Assembly: GCF_000373905.1 (NCBI RefSeq)
Contig: NZ_KB892705.1
Location: forward strand, 1,426,001-1,490,000
DNA from: Mycobacterium sp. 155
GTDB lineage: Bacteria > Actinomycetota > Actinomycetes > Mycobacteriales > Mycobacteriaceae
Direction: 5' to 3'
Length of the DNA stretch: 64,000 nucleotides
Shown here: piece after piece, positions 45,445 to 53,851 of the stretch
Position numbering within the stretch: position 1 is the first letter of the stretch
Layout of the letters: the number at the start of each line of letters is the position of its first letter
Program-made: the position numbers and the translations under genes
The notes under the pieces: generated by a model
Databases searched by the model: none
Seen by the model: only the letters and a program-made list of their open reading frames with translations
Told to the model about the DNA's origin: nothing

Positions 45445-47055
45445 TCAGGCCTTTCCGGATAGCTGTTCGACGACCTTGCGACCCACTCGCAGCGCCAGCG
45501 CGGTGATGGTGCTGGTCGGATTCGCCGATCCGGAGGTGACGAAGATGCTGCCATCGGCGATGAAGAGGTTCTGCACGTCATGGGACCTGCCGAAGGAATC
45601 GACGACGGATGTGGCCGGGTCGTCGCCCATTCGGGCCGTCCCGAGCAGGTGGCCAGGTTGGTCTACCCAGAGCTCCTGGGTGATGATTTTTGTCGCGCCT
45701 CCTGCTTTATGCAGCTCGACCAGCCTGTCCACGGTCCACCGGAGCAGCGCTCGCGTGTTATCACTGATGCGGTACTCGATCTTTGGTGCAGGCAGACCGT
45801 CGGAGTCGACGAGATCGGGCGACAACGTGACACGGTTGTGCTCCTCAGGAAGATCCTCGGTATTGGCCGCCCACAGGATCCCGTTTTGAGCCGACCGGGC
45901 GATGTCGTGCACGGCTGGCCCCCACACATCATCGAAGTCGAAGTCGCGATGGGCCTCTATCGCATTCAGCGGACCAGGGGTCGGCAACACCTGACACTTC
46001 GATCCGCGGAGGAATCCGCGGGACTTGTCGGTCTCGTAGAACTGCAGCGAATGGATCAGTTGACCGGCAGGTCCCTGCCAGCTGTCCAGCGGCTCGTCGT
46101 AGAAACCCAGCGCCGAGCAGTTCGGGTGCAGCATGAGGTTCCGTCCGACGAGGCCTGACGAGTTTGCCAAGCCGTCGGGATGAGTCTCGTCCGCGGACAT
46201 CAGCAGGAGACGCGAGGTGCCAATTCCATTGGCGCACAGTATGACTACGCGGGCCGGCTGAAACACCACGCTTCCATTGCGGTCGATGTACTCGGCTCCG
46301 GTTGCCAACCCGTCGGCACCCGTACAGATTTTGCGCACCCGCGCACCGGTTATCACCTGCGCACCGAGTTGTACGGCTTGCGGCATGTAGATCAGATCGA
46401 ACGATGCTTTGGCGCCTTGCGGGCATCCCCATTCACAGGTACCCCAACGCCCGCACTGTTCAAGGGTTTTGAATTTCTGACTGGCGATCGCGTTGGTACC
46501 GGGCCACCAATGCCAGCCCAGTTTGTTCGCTGATTCGGCGGCCTTGACACCGGCCTTGCCTAGAGGGTTGGGCGGCAATGGGTAGGCCAACCCGTCCGGG
46601 TAGGCAGTGTCGCCGCCAACACCCGCTACACCGATGAATGCGTCGACCTCATCGTGGTAAGGCTTGAGGTCGTCGTAACTGATGGGCCAGTCGTCGGCGA
46701 CACCGTCGAGTGACTTGACCCGGAAGTCCGAGGGAACCAACCGTGGCCACTCTGCGCCGTAGTAGATCGAGCTGCCGCCCACTGCGTTGAACATGACCGG
46801 CCACATGTCTGATTCGGTGACATCGACCGGATAGTCGGAGGGCAGTTGTCGAACATTGGGGTCATGCGCCCAGTCGTGCTGAATGAGCAGTTCCCACTCC
46901 GGATGATTGGCGGGAAAGTCATTGGGATTTACCCAATCTCCCTGTTCCAAGCAGATGACGTCGAGCCCCGCTGCTGCAGCCGTGTGACTGACCACCGCCC
47001 CCGACGGACCGGCGCCGACGACCAGGACATCTACCGGTTTGACTATTGTCGACAT
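45445..47055 (-). CDS. GMC-family FAD-dependent alcohol/sugar dehydrogenase
   Basis: The 536-residue protein has the FAD dinucleotide motif (DVLVVGAGPSGAVVSH), the GMC second motif (MFNAVGGSSIYYGAEWPR), a Cys cluster (EQCGRWGTCEWGCPQGAK) seen in gluconate-dehydrogenase-like GMC proteins, and the C-terminal HLLGTARMG ... ADGSIFVTSGSANPTSTI with the catalytic His/Asn region. It would oxidise an alcohol of the imported compound. The ATG at 47055 lies in an operator-like sequence and has no ribosome site; a TTGACG/TACCAT promoter ends 6 bp upstream, so a leaderless mRNA is predicted. Confidence 0.92.
   Translation of the reverse strand: MSTIVKPVDVLVVGAGPSGAVVSHTAAAAGLDVICLEQGDWVNPNDFPANHPEWELLIQHDWAHDPNVRQLPSDYPVDVTESDMWPVMFNAVGGSSIYYGAEWPRLVPSDFRVKSLDGVADDWPISYDDLKPYHDEVDAFIGVAGVGGDTAYPDGLAYPLPPNPLGKAGVKAAESANKLGWHWWPGTNAIASQKFKTLEQCGRWGTCEWGCPQGAKASFDLIYMPQAVQLGAQVITGARVRKICTGADGLATGAEYIDRNGSVVFQPARVVILCANGIGTSRLLLMSADETHPDGLANSSGLVGRNLMLHPNCSALGFYDEPLDSWQGPAGQLIHSLQFYETDKSRGFLRGSKCQVLPTPGPLNAIEAHRDFDFDDVWGPAVHDIARSAQNGILWAANTEDLPEEHNRVTLSPDLVDSDGLPAPKIEYRISDNTRALLRWTVDRLVELHKAGGATKIITQELWVDQPGHLLGTARMGDDPATSVVDSFGRSHDVQNLFIADGSIFVTSGSANPTSTITALALRVGRKVVEQLSGKA
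47046..47055. promoter_or_regulatory. GntR operator candidate overlapping GMC start codon
   Basis: TTGTCGACAT, 9 of 10 matches to the palindrome, covers the first codons (ATGTCGACA on the minus strand). A bound repressor would block the leaderless transcription start. Confidence 0.6.
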
Positions 47056-47061
47056 TGTCCA

Positions 47062-47091
47062 ATGGTACGAGCGACGGGGATGTCGCGTCAA
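47062..47091 (-). promoter_or_regulatory. Putative leaderless promoter of the GMC dehydrogenase gene
   Basis: On the minus strand TTGACG (47,091-47,086) and TACCAT (47,067-47,062) are separated by 18 bp. The ATG at 47,055 begins 6 bp after the -10, where transcription should start. Confidence 0.55.
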
Positions 47092-47335
47092 CGCAACGCC
47101 GGTTTAGCAGCAGCGTCCGTCCGACGCGATGGCGGCAATGCTGACACTCGGCTGCGGCGTGCGTCACCCAGGAGGCGAAGACTTAGCCGCCGACGTAAAG
47201 GTGGTGGCTACCGGGGCGAACCGCGGCCCATGCACGTCGTCGATGTCAGCGCTTCCGACGGCGATCCTGGATACGCGGGCTGTTCGCTGGACGGCTACAG
47301 CGGGGTAGGCGCTGCCGAGGTTGCCGCTCTACCCG

Positions 47336-47454
47336 AAACCTTGCCGAGCAGGATCGAGTGGATGCCCTGGCCGGTTTGCTAAGAACATCGTGTTCCTCAG
47401 CTTTGATGAGATGCGTCGCGCTGATGCGGCACTGCGCATCGTCCTTGATCTCTG
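47336..47454 (+). pseudogene. MazF/PemK toxin 3' remnant
   Basis: The end of this stretch encodes VFLSFDEMRRADAALRIVLD plus a terminal Leu and stop, nearly the same as the C-terminus of the intact toxin at 50,517. The nucleotide similarity also extends upstream (CTTGCCGAGCAGG region) but without an open frame. The 5' half of the toxin and any antitoxin are gone. Confidence 0.75.
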
Positions 47455-47963
47455 AGCACTGCGCCGTCGTCGCATCGGATCAAAATGTCTGGTCTCAAAT
47501 AGCCTGGCAGGCAGTAGTTTTGAAATTGCGAGAAGCCTGAGACGGTATTGCGGTTGGCGGTCTCGTCTGTTCGGACAGTTCAGTTCTGCCTACCCGGCCA
47601 CCAGAAGAATTCGCGGATAGGGGGTTGCGTGCTCGACTGCCACAGACCCGATGTCGAATGGCAGCTCCACGTCTGCGTTCGCTGCCGCGAAACGTCACCG
47701 AGGTTACTGGTTAACCCGTCGTATTCGTTTCCGCCGTGTTCTTGGAAGCGCAGTGGTGAATATCTGCCATAATTCCGGCAAGAAGCCAGAGACTGGCTTG
47801 GGCGGCTATGCACGAGCCAGGGAGATTGCCTCATAGAGTGACAACCACCGCGCAGTTAGCTGCGCGATAGCTGGAATCCCCGAGGTGGCCGGGGGACGGT
47901 CTGAGGTCAACACAGCCAATCAATTGGAAACGCCTGCGGGCGCACGAGCGCGATAGGGAATTG
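47455..47963. other. Intergenic region without a supported gene
   Basis: About 510 bp of lower-GC DNA between the toxin remnant and the secreted protein gene. No frame has protein-like character; it probably holds decayed accessory sequence and the downstream promoter. Confidence 0.5.
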
Positions 47964-48632
47964 ATGAAGAAGAAGCTTGCGGCAGCGATCAGCGTCGCTG
48001 CCGCCGCTCTAGGCACCAGTGTCGCGCTCTGCTCGCCAGCGGCGGCTGACACGGATTGCCCGTACGACATGAGCACCGCAGCGGGGCAGCAAGCCTTGGT
48101 CGATGCAACTGTTGCTGCGTCCAACCAAGTCAGCAGCGACGAGGCGTCATACGGCCCGACGGGTGACCAGGCGCTGGCCGACCAAGACCGCCAAATTCAA
48201 ACAGACAACAGCCGCCTGATACTCGCATGTTCAGGAAATTCATCACAGGCATCCTCACAGGCCCTAGCCAATTCCGACCAAATGGTCGCGAACGACCAAG
48301 CCGCTGCCGAACAGCAGGCCGCCGAACTCGCAGCCATGAACGCACCGGAGCCGGGAGTCCTTGCAAACGGTCAACCCGACTGCGGGTACTACCAGGCCCA
48401 GATCGACAGCATCCCGACGCCCGTCGAAATCGGGTTCCTGAAACTGCCAAGCACACTTGACCCGCAGAACGTGGTGCTCACTTGCGGGCTAGCAAACTCC
48501 GTCATCGGCGGGGCAGACCTCCTGACAGGCAACCTGCCGAGCGCGATCGAGAGCGGGCAGCAAGCCGGCCAGGCGTTCTGCAACAGCACTGCCCGCATAA
48601 TCCCCTTCGTGACGCTGCCCCTACCTTGCTAG
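47964..48632 (+). CDS. Secreted protein of unknown function
   Basis: The 222-residue precursor has a signal peptide (MKKKLAAAISVAAAALG to PAAADTDC). The mature part is Ala/Gln/Ser-rich, with a helical stretch (NSDQMVANDQAAAEQQAAEL) and several cysteines spread to the very C-terminal one (FVTLPLPC). No family is recognised. The ATG at 47964 follows AGGGA; an adjacent TTG at 47961 is less likely. Confidence 0.75.
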   Translation: MKKKLAAAISVAAAALGTSVALCSPAAADTDCPYDMSTAAGQQALVDATVAASNQVSSDEASYGPTGDQALADQDRQIQTDNSRLILACSGNSSQASSQALANSDQMVANDQAAAEQQAAELAAMNAPEPGVLANGQPDCGYYQAQIDSIPTPVEIGFLKLPSTLDPQNVVLTCGLANSVIGGADLLTGNLPSAIESGQQAGQAFCNSTARIIPFVTLPLPC

Positions 48633-48772
48633 ACGGCTCAAAACGAAACGGTGCTTGGGGGACAGCTTCGTCTTCAATCGAACCCGGAAAGCTGCTCGGG
48701 CGACCGGTAGACATATTGAATTACCTTGTCGTGCAAAGGATGTAGAGTAGTGTCGCCAAATAATCGAAGGCC

Positions 48773-49141
48773 TCAGTAGCGATCGAGTTCGATCAACCGC
48801 TCGTCGCTGATCCCGAAGTGATGGGCGATCTCGTGGAGCACGACGTGCCTGATCTCACCACGTAGACGATCCTCGTTGCCGGCAGCGAGCCGGGTGATCG
48901 GCCCGCGGTAGATGCTGATCTTGTCGGGAAGTACTCCGCCGTACTCATTGTTCCTTTGCGGCAGCGGTATGCCGCGGTATAGGCCGAGTAACCGTTGCCC
49001 GTTGGGAGGCTCGTCCTCGATGACGATCTCGACGTTGCTCATCGCCGCACGGAGTCTGGCCGGCAAGGATCTCAGCACGTCGTCGATCGCACCTTCGAAC
49101 GGATCAGTGAGACTCGGCTCCGAGAGCGCATCCATCGCCAC
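48773..49141 (-). CDS. Zincin-like metallopeptidase (MetE-type minigluzincin, DUF1025-like)
   Basis: The 122-residue protein has the HExxH metal motif in [18 protein letters not shown] and the family's [11 protein letters not shown] and ISIYRGPI segments. The third ligand is likely the Asp or Glu after the motif. Family members are small cytosolic proteins of unknown substrate, common next to housekeeping genes in mycobacteria. No partner gene is evident. Confidence 0.85.
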   Translation of the reverse strand: MAMDALSEPSLTDPFEGAIDDVLRSLPARLRAAMSNVEIVIEDEPPNGQRLLGLYRGIPLPQRNNEYGGVLPDKISIYRGPITRLAAGNEDRLRGEIRHVVLHEIAHHFGISDERLIELDRY

Positions 49142-49297
49142 AATGGTGCCAGAATCGGTGCTGGGCTTCTTGTCAATGGACGCCAGCGGAGAGCTCTTTG
49201 GCGGCGTCTGCTCTTCGTTCGCAATTGGACCATTTGCCAGTCTGATTATCCGAGAACTCAGATCTCAGCGTTACATGTAACACCGTCGCATGACAGT

Positions 49298-49423
49298 GAG
49301 GGAAAGGTCGGCGAGTACCGACGACGGATGCGTGAGCGTGGCCTCCGGCCACTGCAGGTCTGGGTGCCTGATGTGCGGACCGAGGCTTTTGCGGCAGAGG
49401 CGCGCCGCCAGGCGATTCGTTGA
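49298..49423 (+). pseudogene. DUF3018/MazE-type antitoxin remnant
   Basis: The frame encodes [20 protein letters not shown] followed by [20 protein letters not shown], typical of the N-terminal half of DUF3018 antitoxins. No start codon with a ribosome site precedes it, and it stops before the usual C-terminal toxin-binding part. No toxin follows; a reductase gene lies on the other strand. Confidence 0.65.
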
Positions 49424-49442
49424 ACTACTGGTGGATGTCCGA

Positions 49443-50009
49443 TCAGTTGTGTTTCGCCTCGTAGCGCAGCAGGACCGTGCCACCCGGGAAGGTGCGGTTC
49501 TCCAACAGTCGCAACGAGATCCATGACGGCAAGGGTGGGAAAAACGGGGTGCCGCCGCCTACGACGGTGGGCGCGACCACGATTCGGTATTCGTCCACGA
49601 GCCCGGCCTGCACGATTGGTGCCGCCAGCGTCGCGCCGGCCACCTCCAGGGTGCCGTCGGTTTCGGCTTTCAGCTTCGTCACCACCTCGACCGGGTCGCC
49701 GCGTTCCAGGCGGGAGTTCCAGTCGACGGACTCGAGGGTGCGCGAGAACACGACCTTGGGCATACCGCGCCAGATGCGAGCGAAGTCAACGATCAAAGGG
49801 GTGGCATCCGGAGCCTCGTCGGCAGTGGGCCAGTACGCGGACATCAGTTCGTAGAGCCGCCGGCCGTAGAACGACAGGGCGGTCTCACGCTCGAAGTCGT
49901 TCCAGTACTGGTGCAGTTCTTCGCTCGGATCGGTCCAGCCGATGTTGCCTTGTGCGTCGGCGATGTACCCGTCCACTGACACGTTGAAGCCATAGATTAG
50001 TTTGCCCAT
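49443..50009 (-). CDS. RibD C-terminal/dihydrofolate reductase-like protein
   Basis: The 188-residue protein matches the RibD_C family: GKLIYGFNVSVDGYIADAQG, a SFYGRRLYELM segment, KVVFSRTLESVDW, LEVAGATLAAPIVQAGLVDE and PTVVGGGTPFFP. Such proteins bind NADPH; most have no assigned reaction. The ATG at 50009 gives the family N-terminus; a longer frame to 50114 is not conserved-looking. Confidence 0.88.
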   Translation of the reverse strand: MGKLIYGFNVSVDGYIADAQGNIGWTDPSEELHQYWNDFERETALSFYGRRLYELMSAYWPTADEAPDATPLIVDFARIWRGMPKVVFSRTLESVDWNSRLERGDPVEVVTKLKAETDGTLEVAGATLAAPIVQAGLVDEYRIVVAPTVVGGGTPFFPPLPSWISLRLLENRTFPGGTVLLRYEAKHN

Positions 50010-50293
50010 GCAGATCGGACTGTACCGGAGAGCAAAATTCATCGCGTTGCCACACGAAATATTGTTCAAATCCTCGTGGATGGGCGAGCGTCGGGCGGCC
50101 TCGTTCAGCACCAAACTTAGGACGGACCTTCAACCGCGGGCTATTGCGCCCACCTGGGACTGCGATCGCGAACGTCGCCCAGCACTCGCCCGCGAACTTG
50201 GCGGGCTTAATAAGTCGTGACTGGCGTCCGCGCTTAGCGAGGCAGGGGAGGCGGATTCGGTGAACGTCTTACAAAACGTCGCACATTGATGCT

Positions 50294-50527
50294 ATGGCTG
50301 ACACGATTACCTTCCGACCGGATGAAGACACATCAAAGGCACCGGAGGTCTTGACTAAAGATGGCACGGCTGTATCCGTAGCTGTTCGTGCTGCTCTCAT
50401 CGATGCCGCACGCCGGAAGGCGCGCGCGGCGATTCGCGTCGAGGCGGAACGGCTCGCTCAAGACGAGTCCGACCGCGCTGAGGCGATGCAGGTGCTGCGC
50501 GATATGGAGACGCTGCGTGCGTGGTGA
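50294..50527 (+). CDS. Antitoxin of MazEF-like module 1
   Basis: The 77-residue protein has an N-terminal beta/helix part (ITFRPDEDTSKAPEVL, AVSVAVRAALIDAARRKARA) like ribbon-helix-helix antitoxins and an acidic helical tail (AQDESDRAEAMQVLRDMETL). It should neutralise and co-repress with the toxin encoded downstream, which overlaps its 3' end by 11 nt. Confidence 0.82.
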   Translation: MADTITFRPDEDTSKAPEVLTKDGTAVSVAVRAALIDAARRKARAAIRVEAERLAQDESDRAEAMQVLRDMETLRAW

Positions 50528-50828
50528 GGTCTTTCGGTTGGATGCCGCGCGGGGGAGCCGCGGTCACGAACAGTCCGGCTCGCGCTACGCCATAGTCGTT
50601 CAGTCGGATCTGCTGCCGCTGTCGACCTGGATCGTTGCGCTAACGTCCACGTCGGCTCGTGCCGCCAGCTTTCGTCCCGAGGTTGAAATCGGCGGCGTTA
50701 ACACCAGGGTGCTTGCCGAGCAGGCTGCGGCGGTGGACCCTGGCCGGCTCGGCGGAAGCGTCGGGTTCCTCAATTTCGACGAGATGCGTCGTGTTGATGC
50801 GGCACTGCGCATCGTCTTTGATCTCTAA
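50517..50828 (+). CDS. MazF/PemK-type endoribonuclease toxin, module 1
   Basis: The 103-residue protein has the MazF pattern: RGEVFRLDAA, SRYAIVVQSD (in place of the usual RP-VVV), VALTSTSARAASFRPEVEI, TRVLAEQAAAVDPGRLG and a C-terminal helix DEMRRVDAALRIVFDL. Such toxins cleave mRNA at short motifs. The GTG start at 50517 overlaps the antitoxin. Its last 20 residues recur in the remnant at 47,336. Confidence 0.87.
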   Translation: MRGEVFRLDAARGSRGHEQSGSRYAIVVQSDLLPLSTWIVALTSTSARAASFRPEVEIGGVNTRVLAEQAAAVDPGRLGGSVGFLNFDEMRRVDAALRIVFDL

Positions 50829-51185
50829 GCACAGCACCGTCATATCAAATGAAAATAATTGGAATGCAACGCGATACGGCGATATTTTACTCTTAACTCA
50901 CCTGTTCGTTTTGCGACCGCATTCCTCCTTATGCATAGCACCGTGTCGGTCGAGACGAGGGTGGGAACGTCAAGCCGGTTGGGGGACCACTAGGACGGCT
51001 TGAATTGTGCCCAAGTGCTGCGTGAGTATGGCCCCGGTTTGATTTCGGTGCGACGCTGCTCCGTGGGCCGAGGTTGATACCACGGGCGGTGGCCTGGGGT
51101 GTGCATCCTGCCGTCGCGCGAAAATTGGTGCGCGGAAGGACAATTGGTGCGCGGAAGGACTGTGTCGCCGACTTAGCCTTGGATC
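50829..51185. other. Intergenic region with a 19-bp tandem repeat
   Basis: This 357-bp gap follows the first toxin. It begins with lower-GC sequence and has a perfect tandem repeat at 51,123-51,160 just before the DUF4304 frame. No gene is supported. Confidence 0.6.
51123..51160 (+). repeat. Perfect 19-bp tandem direct repeat
   Basis: AATTGGTGCGCGGAAGGAC occurs twice back to back, 26 bp before the DUF4304-like start. It could be an operator or a replication-slippage product. Confidence 0.9.
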
Positions 51186-51605
51186 ATGGTTGAGGGGACA
51201 GCCGACGGATCACTACAACGGGCTTACGAAGCGATGGTTTCTGCCGATGTCGGCCCCTTCCTGCGGGCGCGGGGCTTCGACGTATCCGGCACCAGCTTTG
51301 AGCGGGAACGGGGACCGCTCTATGACACGATCAACTTTCAGGACGACTGGCATAACGGCACCATGTCGTGGCATGGATTCTTCGTCAACGTGGGCATCGG
51401 ATCGGCTGAGATCGATACCGCGTGCCCCGGATACGAACGAATGGGATCGTGCTTCGTGGGAAAGTCGTGATGGTCACTGGGGGCCGCTCGTGGGATCGGC
51501 GCGTCAAGGGGCGAGGTTGTCGAGGGCTACTTACGGGAGTTGCCGGACGCCGCCAACCATCCGGTGTTCATGCCTACCGCGTTGTGTCGGTTCACACCAC
51601 ACTGC
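51186..51605 (+). pseudogene. DUF4304-like protein interrupted by in-frame stop
   Basis: The first 94 codons read as a DUF4304-type protein (VGPFLRARGFDVSGTSFERE, LYDTINFQDD, FFVNVGIGSAEI). A TGA at 51,468-51,470 stops it, but the same frame continues with protein-like sequence (RGEVVEGYLRELPDAANHPV) to a second TGA near 51,605. This suggests a nonsense mutation in a gene of about 140 codons. A genuinely short 94-residue protein is the alternative. Confidence 0.5.
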
Positions 51606-51801
51606 TGACGATCGCCATAACCAGCCCGCCCAGGGTCAGCACCCCGACCATCATCGCGGCGGCGATCGCCCGGCCCCGTCGGCGCCGGCGTATGTCGTAG
51701 ATCGCTACCGCGATGCCGGCGAAGATCAACGCTGCATAGGCCGCCAGTCCCACCGTCAGCGCCGCCGCTGCGGCGGCGCTGGTCAGGGTCACGTTGTGCA
51801 C
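51592..51801 (-). CDS. Small two-helix membrane protein, hypothetical
   Basis: The 69-residue protein has two hydrophobic helices (about 10-35 and 48-68) separated by a basic loop IYDIRRRRRGR. No family is recognised. Codon use is consistent with a mycobacterial gene. It sits among decayed genes, so confidence is moderate. Confidence 0.5.
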   Translation of the reverse strand: MHNVTLTSAAAAAALTVGLAAYAALIFAGIAVAIYDIRRRRRGRAIAAAMMVGVLTLGGLVMAIVSSVV

Positions 51802-51810
51802 GCCGTGAGC

Positions 51811-52052
51811 CTACGGCGCGAATGGAAGCATCGCGCCGTCTGACAGTTCCGACAAGTCACCGCCACGCGGGCGAGCGTGTTTGACGAACGCTCCGGTCAG
51901 CGAGGTCTCGATGTCCGTGATACCCGGCACCTGCGCGAGGGTGGAGAGTCGTACAGGGCGTCGACAGTCGGGCTGACAACCGTGGCTTGTAGGTCGGCCG
52001 GGCCGCTGACCGCCGCGACGAACATCGTGGGACCGTGGGTGGTGATGGCCTG
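51811..52052 (-). pseudogene. Lrp/AsnC-family regulator, frameshifted C-terminal remnant
   Basis: One frame encodes HGPTMFVAAVSGPADLQATV and VSPTVDALYD; the next frame continues LSTLAQVPGITDIETSLTGA then FVKHARPRGG. Together they match the effector domain of AsnC regulators with one frameshift near 51,945. The N-terminal HTH is absent. Confidence 0.65.
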
Positions 52053-52180
52053 GAGTTACTCTGTCCGAGATTGGAGGGCTGGGGTCCGGTAGCACGCGAG
52101 GCTTAGCCGCCGTTCGTTTGCTGAACACTGAAACGATCAGCAGCCACACCCTGTGTCTACAATTCGTCTACACTGGTTAC

Positions 52181-52414
52181 ATGGCAGCAGAAACCACAAC
52201 TGTCCGCGTCCGCCGTCCCGATTCTGAGCGGCTGCAATCTCTGGCGAAGGCCCGTCAAACCGCCGTCGTCGACGTCGTGCACGCAGCCATCGACGCCTTG
52301 GAGAGACAGGAGTTCCTGCGGGGGCTCAACGGTGACTACCAGCGCCTGCGCAGCGACCCCGAACTATGGGAGCAATACCTGGCCGAGCGTCACGATTGGG
52401 ACGCACTGGCTTGA
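52181..52414 (+). CDS. Antitoxin of MazEF-like module 2 (RHH type)
   Basis: The 77-residue protein begins with a ribbon-helix-helix pattern (TTTVRVRRPDSERLQSLAKA, VVDVVHAAIDALERQEFL) and ends in a toxin-binding tail (LWEQYLAERHDWDALA). The direct repeat TCTACA-N5-TCTACA lies just upstream, and TACACT ends 6 bp before the ATG. A leaderless, auto-regulated transcript is therefore likely. Confidence 0.88.
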   Translation: MAAETTTVRVRRPDSERLQSLAKARQTAVVDVVHAAIDALERQEFLRGLNGDYQRLRSDPELWEQYLAERHDWDALA

Positions 52415-52746
52415 TCTGGCGGGGGGAGGTCTATCACGTCGATCTCGGCCAACCGGTCGGACACGAGCCAGCCTTTCGCCGCCCGGCGGTGGTGGTGTCG
52501 GTCGACATTCTCAACAACGGACCGGGCGGCCTCGTGGTCGTCGTCCCAATTACTACCGCTGGGTACGGCCTGCGAAGCCATGTTGAACTCGAGCCGGCGA
52601 GCGGCGGGCTGGGCCACATTTCCTACGCTCGCTGCGATCAGCTGCGAGTGGTCTCCGTTGAACGACTGGCATCTCGCCAGGGAATGATTAGTCCAGAACA
52701 GATGCAAGCCATTGACCAAGCACTGCGCTTCGTCCTAGATCTGTAG
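52411..52746 (+). CDS. MazF/PemK-type endoribonuclease toxin, module 2
   Basis: The 111-residue protein shows the MazF pattern clearly: WRGEVYHVDLGQPVGHEPAF, RRPAVVVSVDILN, VVVVPITTAGYGLRSHVELE, ISYARCDQLRVVSVERL and the C-terminal helix QMQAIDQALRFVLDL. The TTG start overlaps the antitoxin stop by 3 nt. Upstream in-frame starts fall inside the antitoxin gene. A copy of its 3' end occurs as a remnant at 53,753. Confidence 0.92.
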   Translation: MIWRGEVYHVDLGQPVGHEPAFRRPAVVVSVDILNNGPGGLVVVVPITTAGYGLRSHVELEPASGGLGHISYARCDQLRVVSVERLASRQGMISPEQMQAIDQALRFVLDL

Positions 52747-52939
52747 TGCCCTGCCTCGTTGTAGCGCCTATCCGGTCTAAGACGTACTTTGGCGGCTCGT
52801 TGCTGATCGAGGCAGGACAAAAACACTTGAGGCTCAAAGCAATACGGACCATTTTACTTATTTGATTTCTGCATAATCCATCCCGGGTCAGCTCAGAATA
52901 GGCGTGGCCCGGTGCGGTCGGCGAGCGCGCTGCTGAGCC

Positions 52940-53056
52940 CGGGGCATGGGCCGTCATGCCTCGCTCTTTGAGCTCGCTGGCGGCGATCATTCCGGCCAGG
53001 CCGGGCCCAACAATGATGACGTCAGTGTCCAGGGCGCTAACGTCATGGGCTAGCAC
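52940..53056 (-). pseudogene. FAD-dependent dehydrogenase N-terminal fragment
   Basis: The frame starts MLAHDVSALDTDVIIVGPGL and continues AGMIAASELKERG, a classic dinucleotide-binding fold as in flavin-dependent ketosteroid-type dehydrogenases. Similarity ends after about 40 residues and the frame then runs antisense to the toxin. It is a truncated 5' remnant. Confidence 0.6.
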
Positions 53057-53071
53057 CTCGGGCTCAGACGT

Positions 53072-53623
53072 TCACTCCAATGGCTCGGGTGTGAAGGTGA
53101 CGTCGACTCCGCCTATGGTCATCGTCACCTGACCTTCGATCACCATCACTTGTGCCGAGACCCGTCGATCGACAGTCTGGGCCAGTTGCTGCACCGATGC
53201 GTGCGGTATCTGCACCACCGAGAGGTTTGGCAGCCCCGCCACTTTGGGGCCGACGGTGCGCCACCAGGTGGCCACGCCGGCGGCGAACGGGAAGAGCAGC
53301 ACCTGGTCGGCCTGGCTGGCCGCCTTGCTCAAGGCGCGTTCGTCGGGCTGGCCGACGTTGATCCACTCCAGGATCCGGCCGGTGTAGTCGGCGAGCCGCA
53401 AGTCCGGTACGCCAGGGGTGGACAGGCCTGCCCCGAACGCCAACTCACCGTCGACGTCGCTGAGTCGGTGTGCGCGAAGCCCAAAAGCCAACAACCGCAC
53501 CACCATCCGCTCATCGGTCTCACTGGGATGACGGGCCACGGTCAGCGCGTGATCGGCATAGTAACCGTGATCGACATCGGAGACGCCAAGTTCGACTTTG
53601 AATACTGTTGCAGAAAGGGCCAC
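53072..53623 (-). CDS. YaeQ family protein
   Basis: The 183-residue protein matches YaeQ: ATVFKVELGVSDVDHGYYAD, LTVARHPSETDERMVVRLLA, GLSTPGVPDLRLADYTGRI and WINVGQPDERALSKAASQA. YaeQ has a restriction-endonuclease-like (PD-(D/E)xK) fold; its function is unclear. The GTG at 53623 gives the family N-terminus; a longer frame to 53824 overlaps the toxin remnant on the other strand. Confidence 0.9.
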   Translation of the reverse strand: MALSATVFKVELGVSDVDHGYYADHALTVARHPSETDERMVVRLLAFGLRAHRLSDVDGELAFGAGLSTPGVPDLRLADYTGRILEWINVGQPDERALSKAASQADQVLLFPFAAGVATWWRTVGPKVAGLPNLSVVQIPHASVQQLAQTVDRRVSAQVMVIEGQVTMTIGGVDVTFTPEPLE

Positions 53624-53752
53624 GTCATAGTGTCCACCCAGGTGGTGCGCCCTGAGCAGTCGGGCCGCTTTGAGTTGGTTAGTCCGCCGTGCGGGCCGAG
53701 AGAAACGCCAGCTGTCTGGGGCGGGTGGCTTCGCGAACCTCAGCACAGGCGT

Positions 53753-53851
53753 CTCCAGTCCAGCGTGGAAGGGCAACGACGCCAGGGCATGATCGACGCA
53801 GACCAGATGCAGGCCGTTGACCAAGCGCTGAGCTTTGTTCTCGATCTGTGA
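53753..53851 (+). pseudogene. MazF/PemK toxin 3' remnant, related to module 2
   Basis: The frame encodes SVEGQRRQGMIDADQMQAVD then QALSFVLDL and a stop, closely matching the C-terminus of the toxin at 52,411. Nothing upstream continues the toxin. It diverges from the YaeQ gene. Confidence 0.75.
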
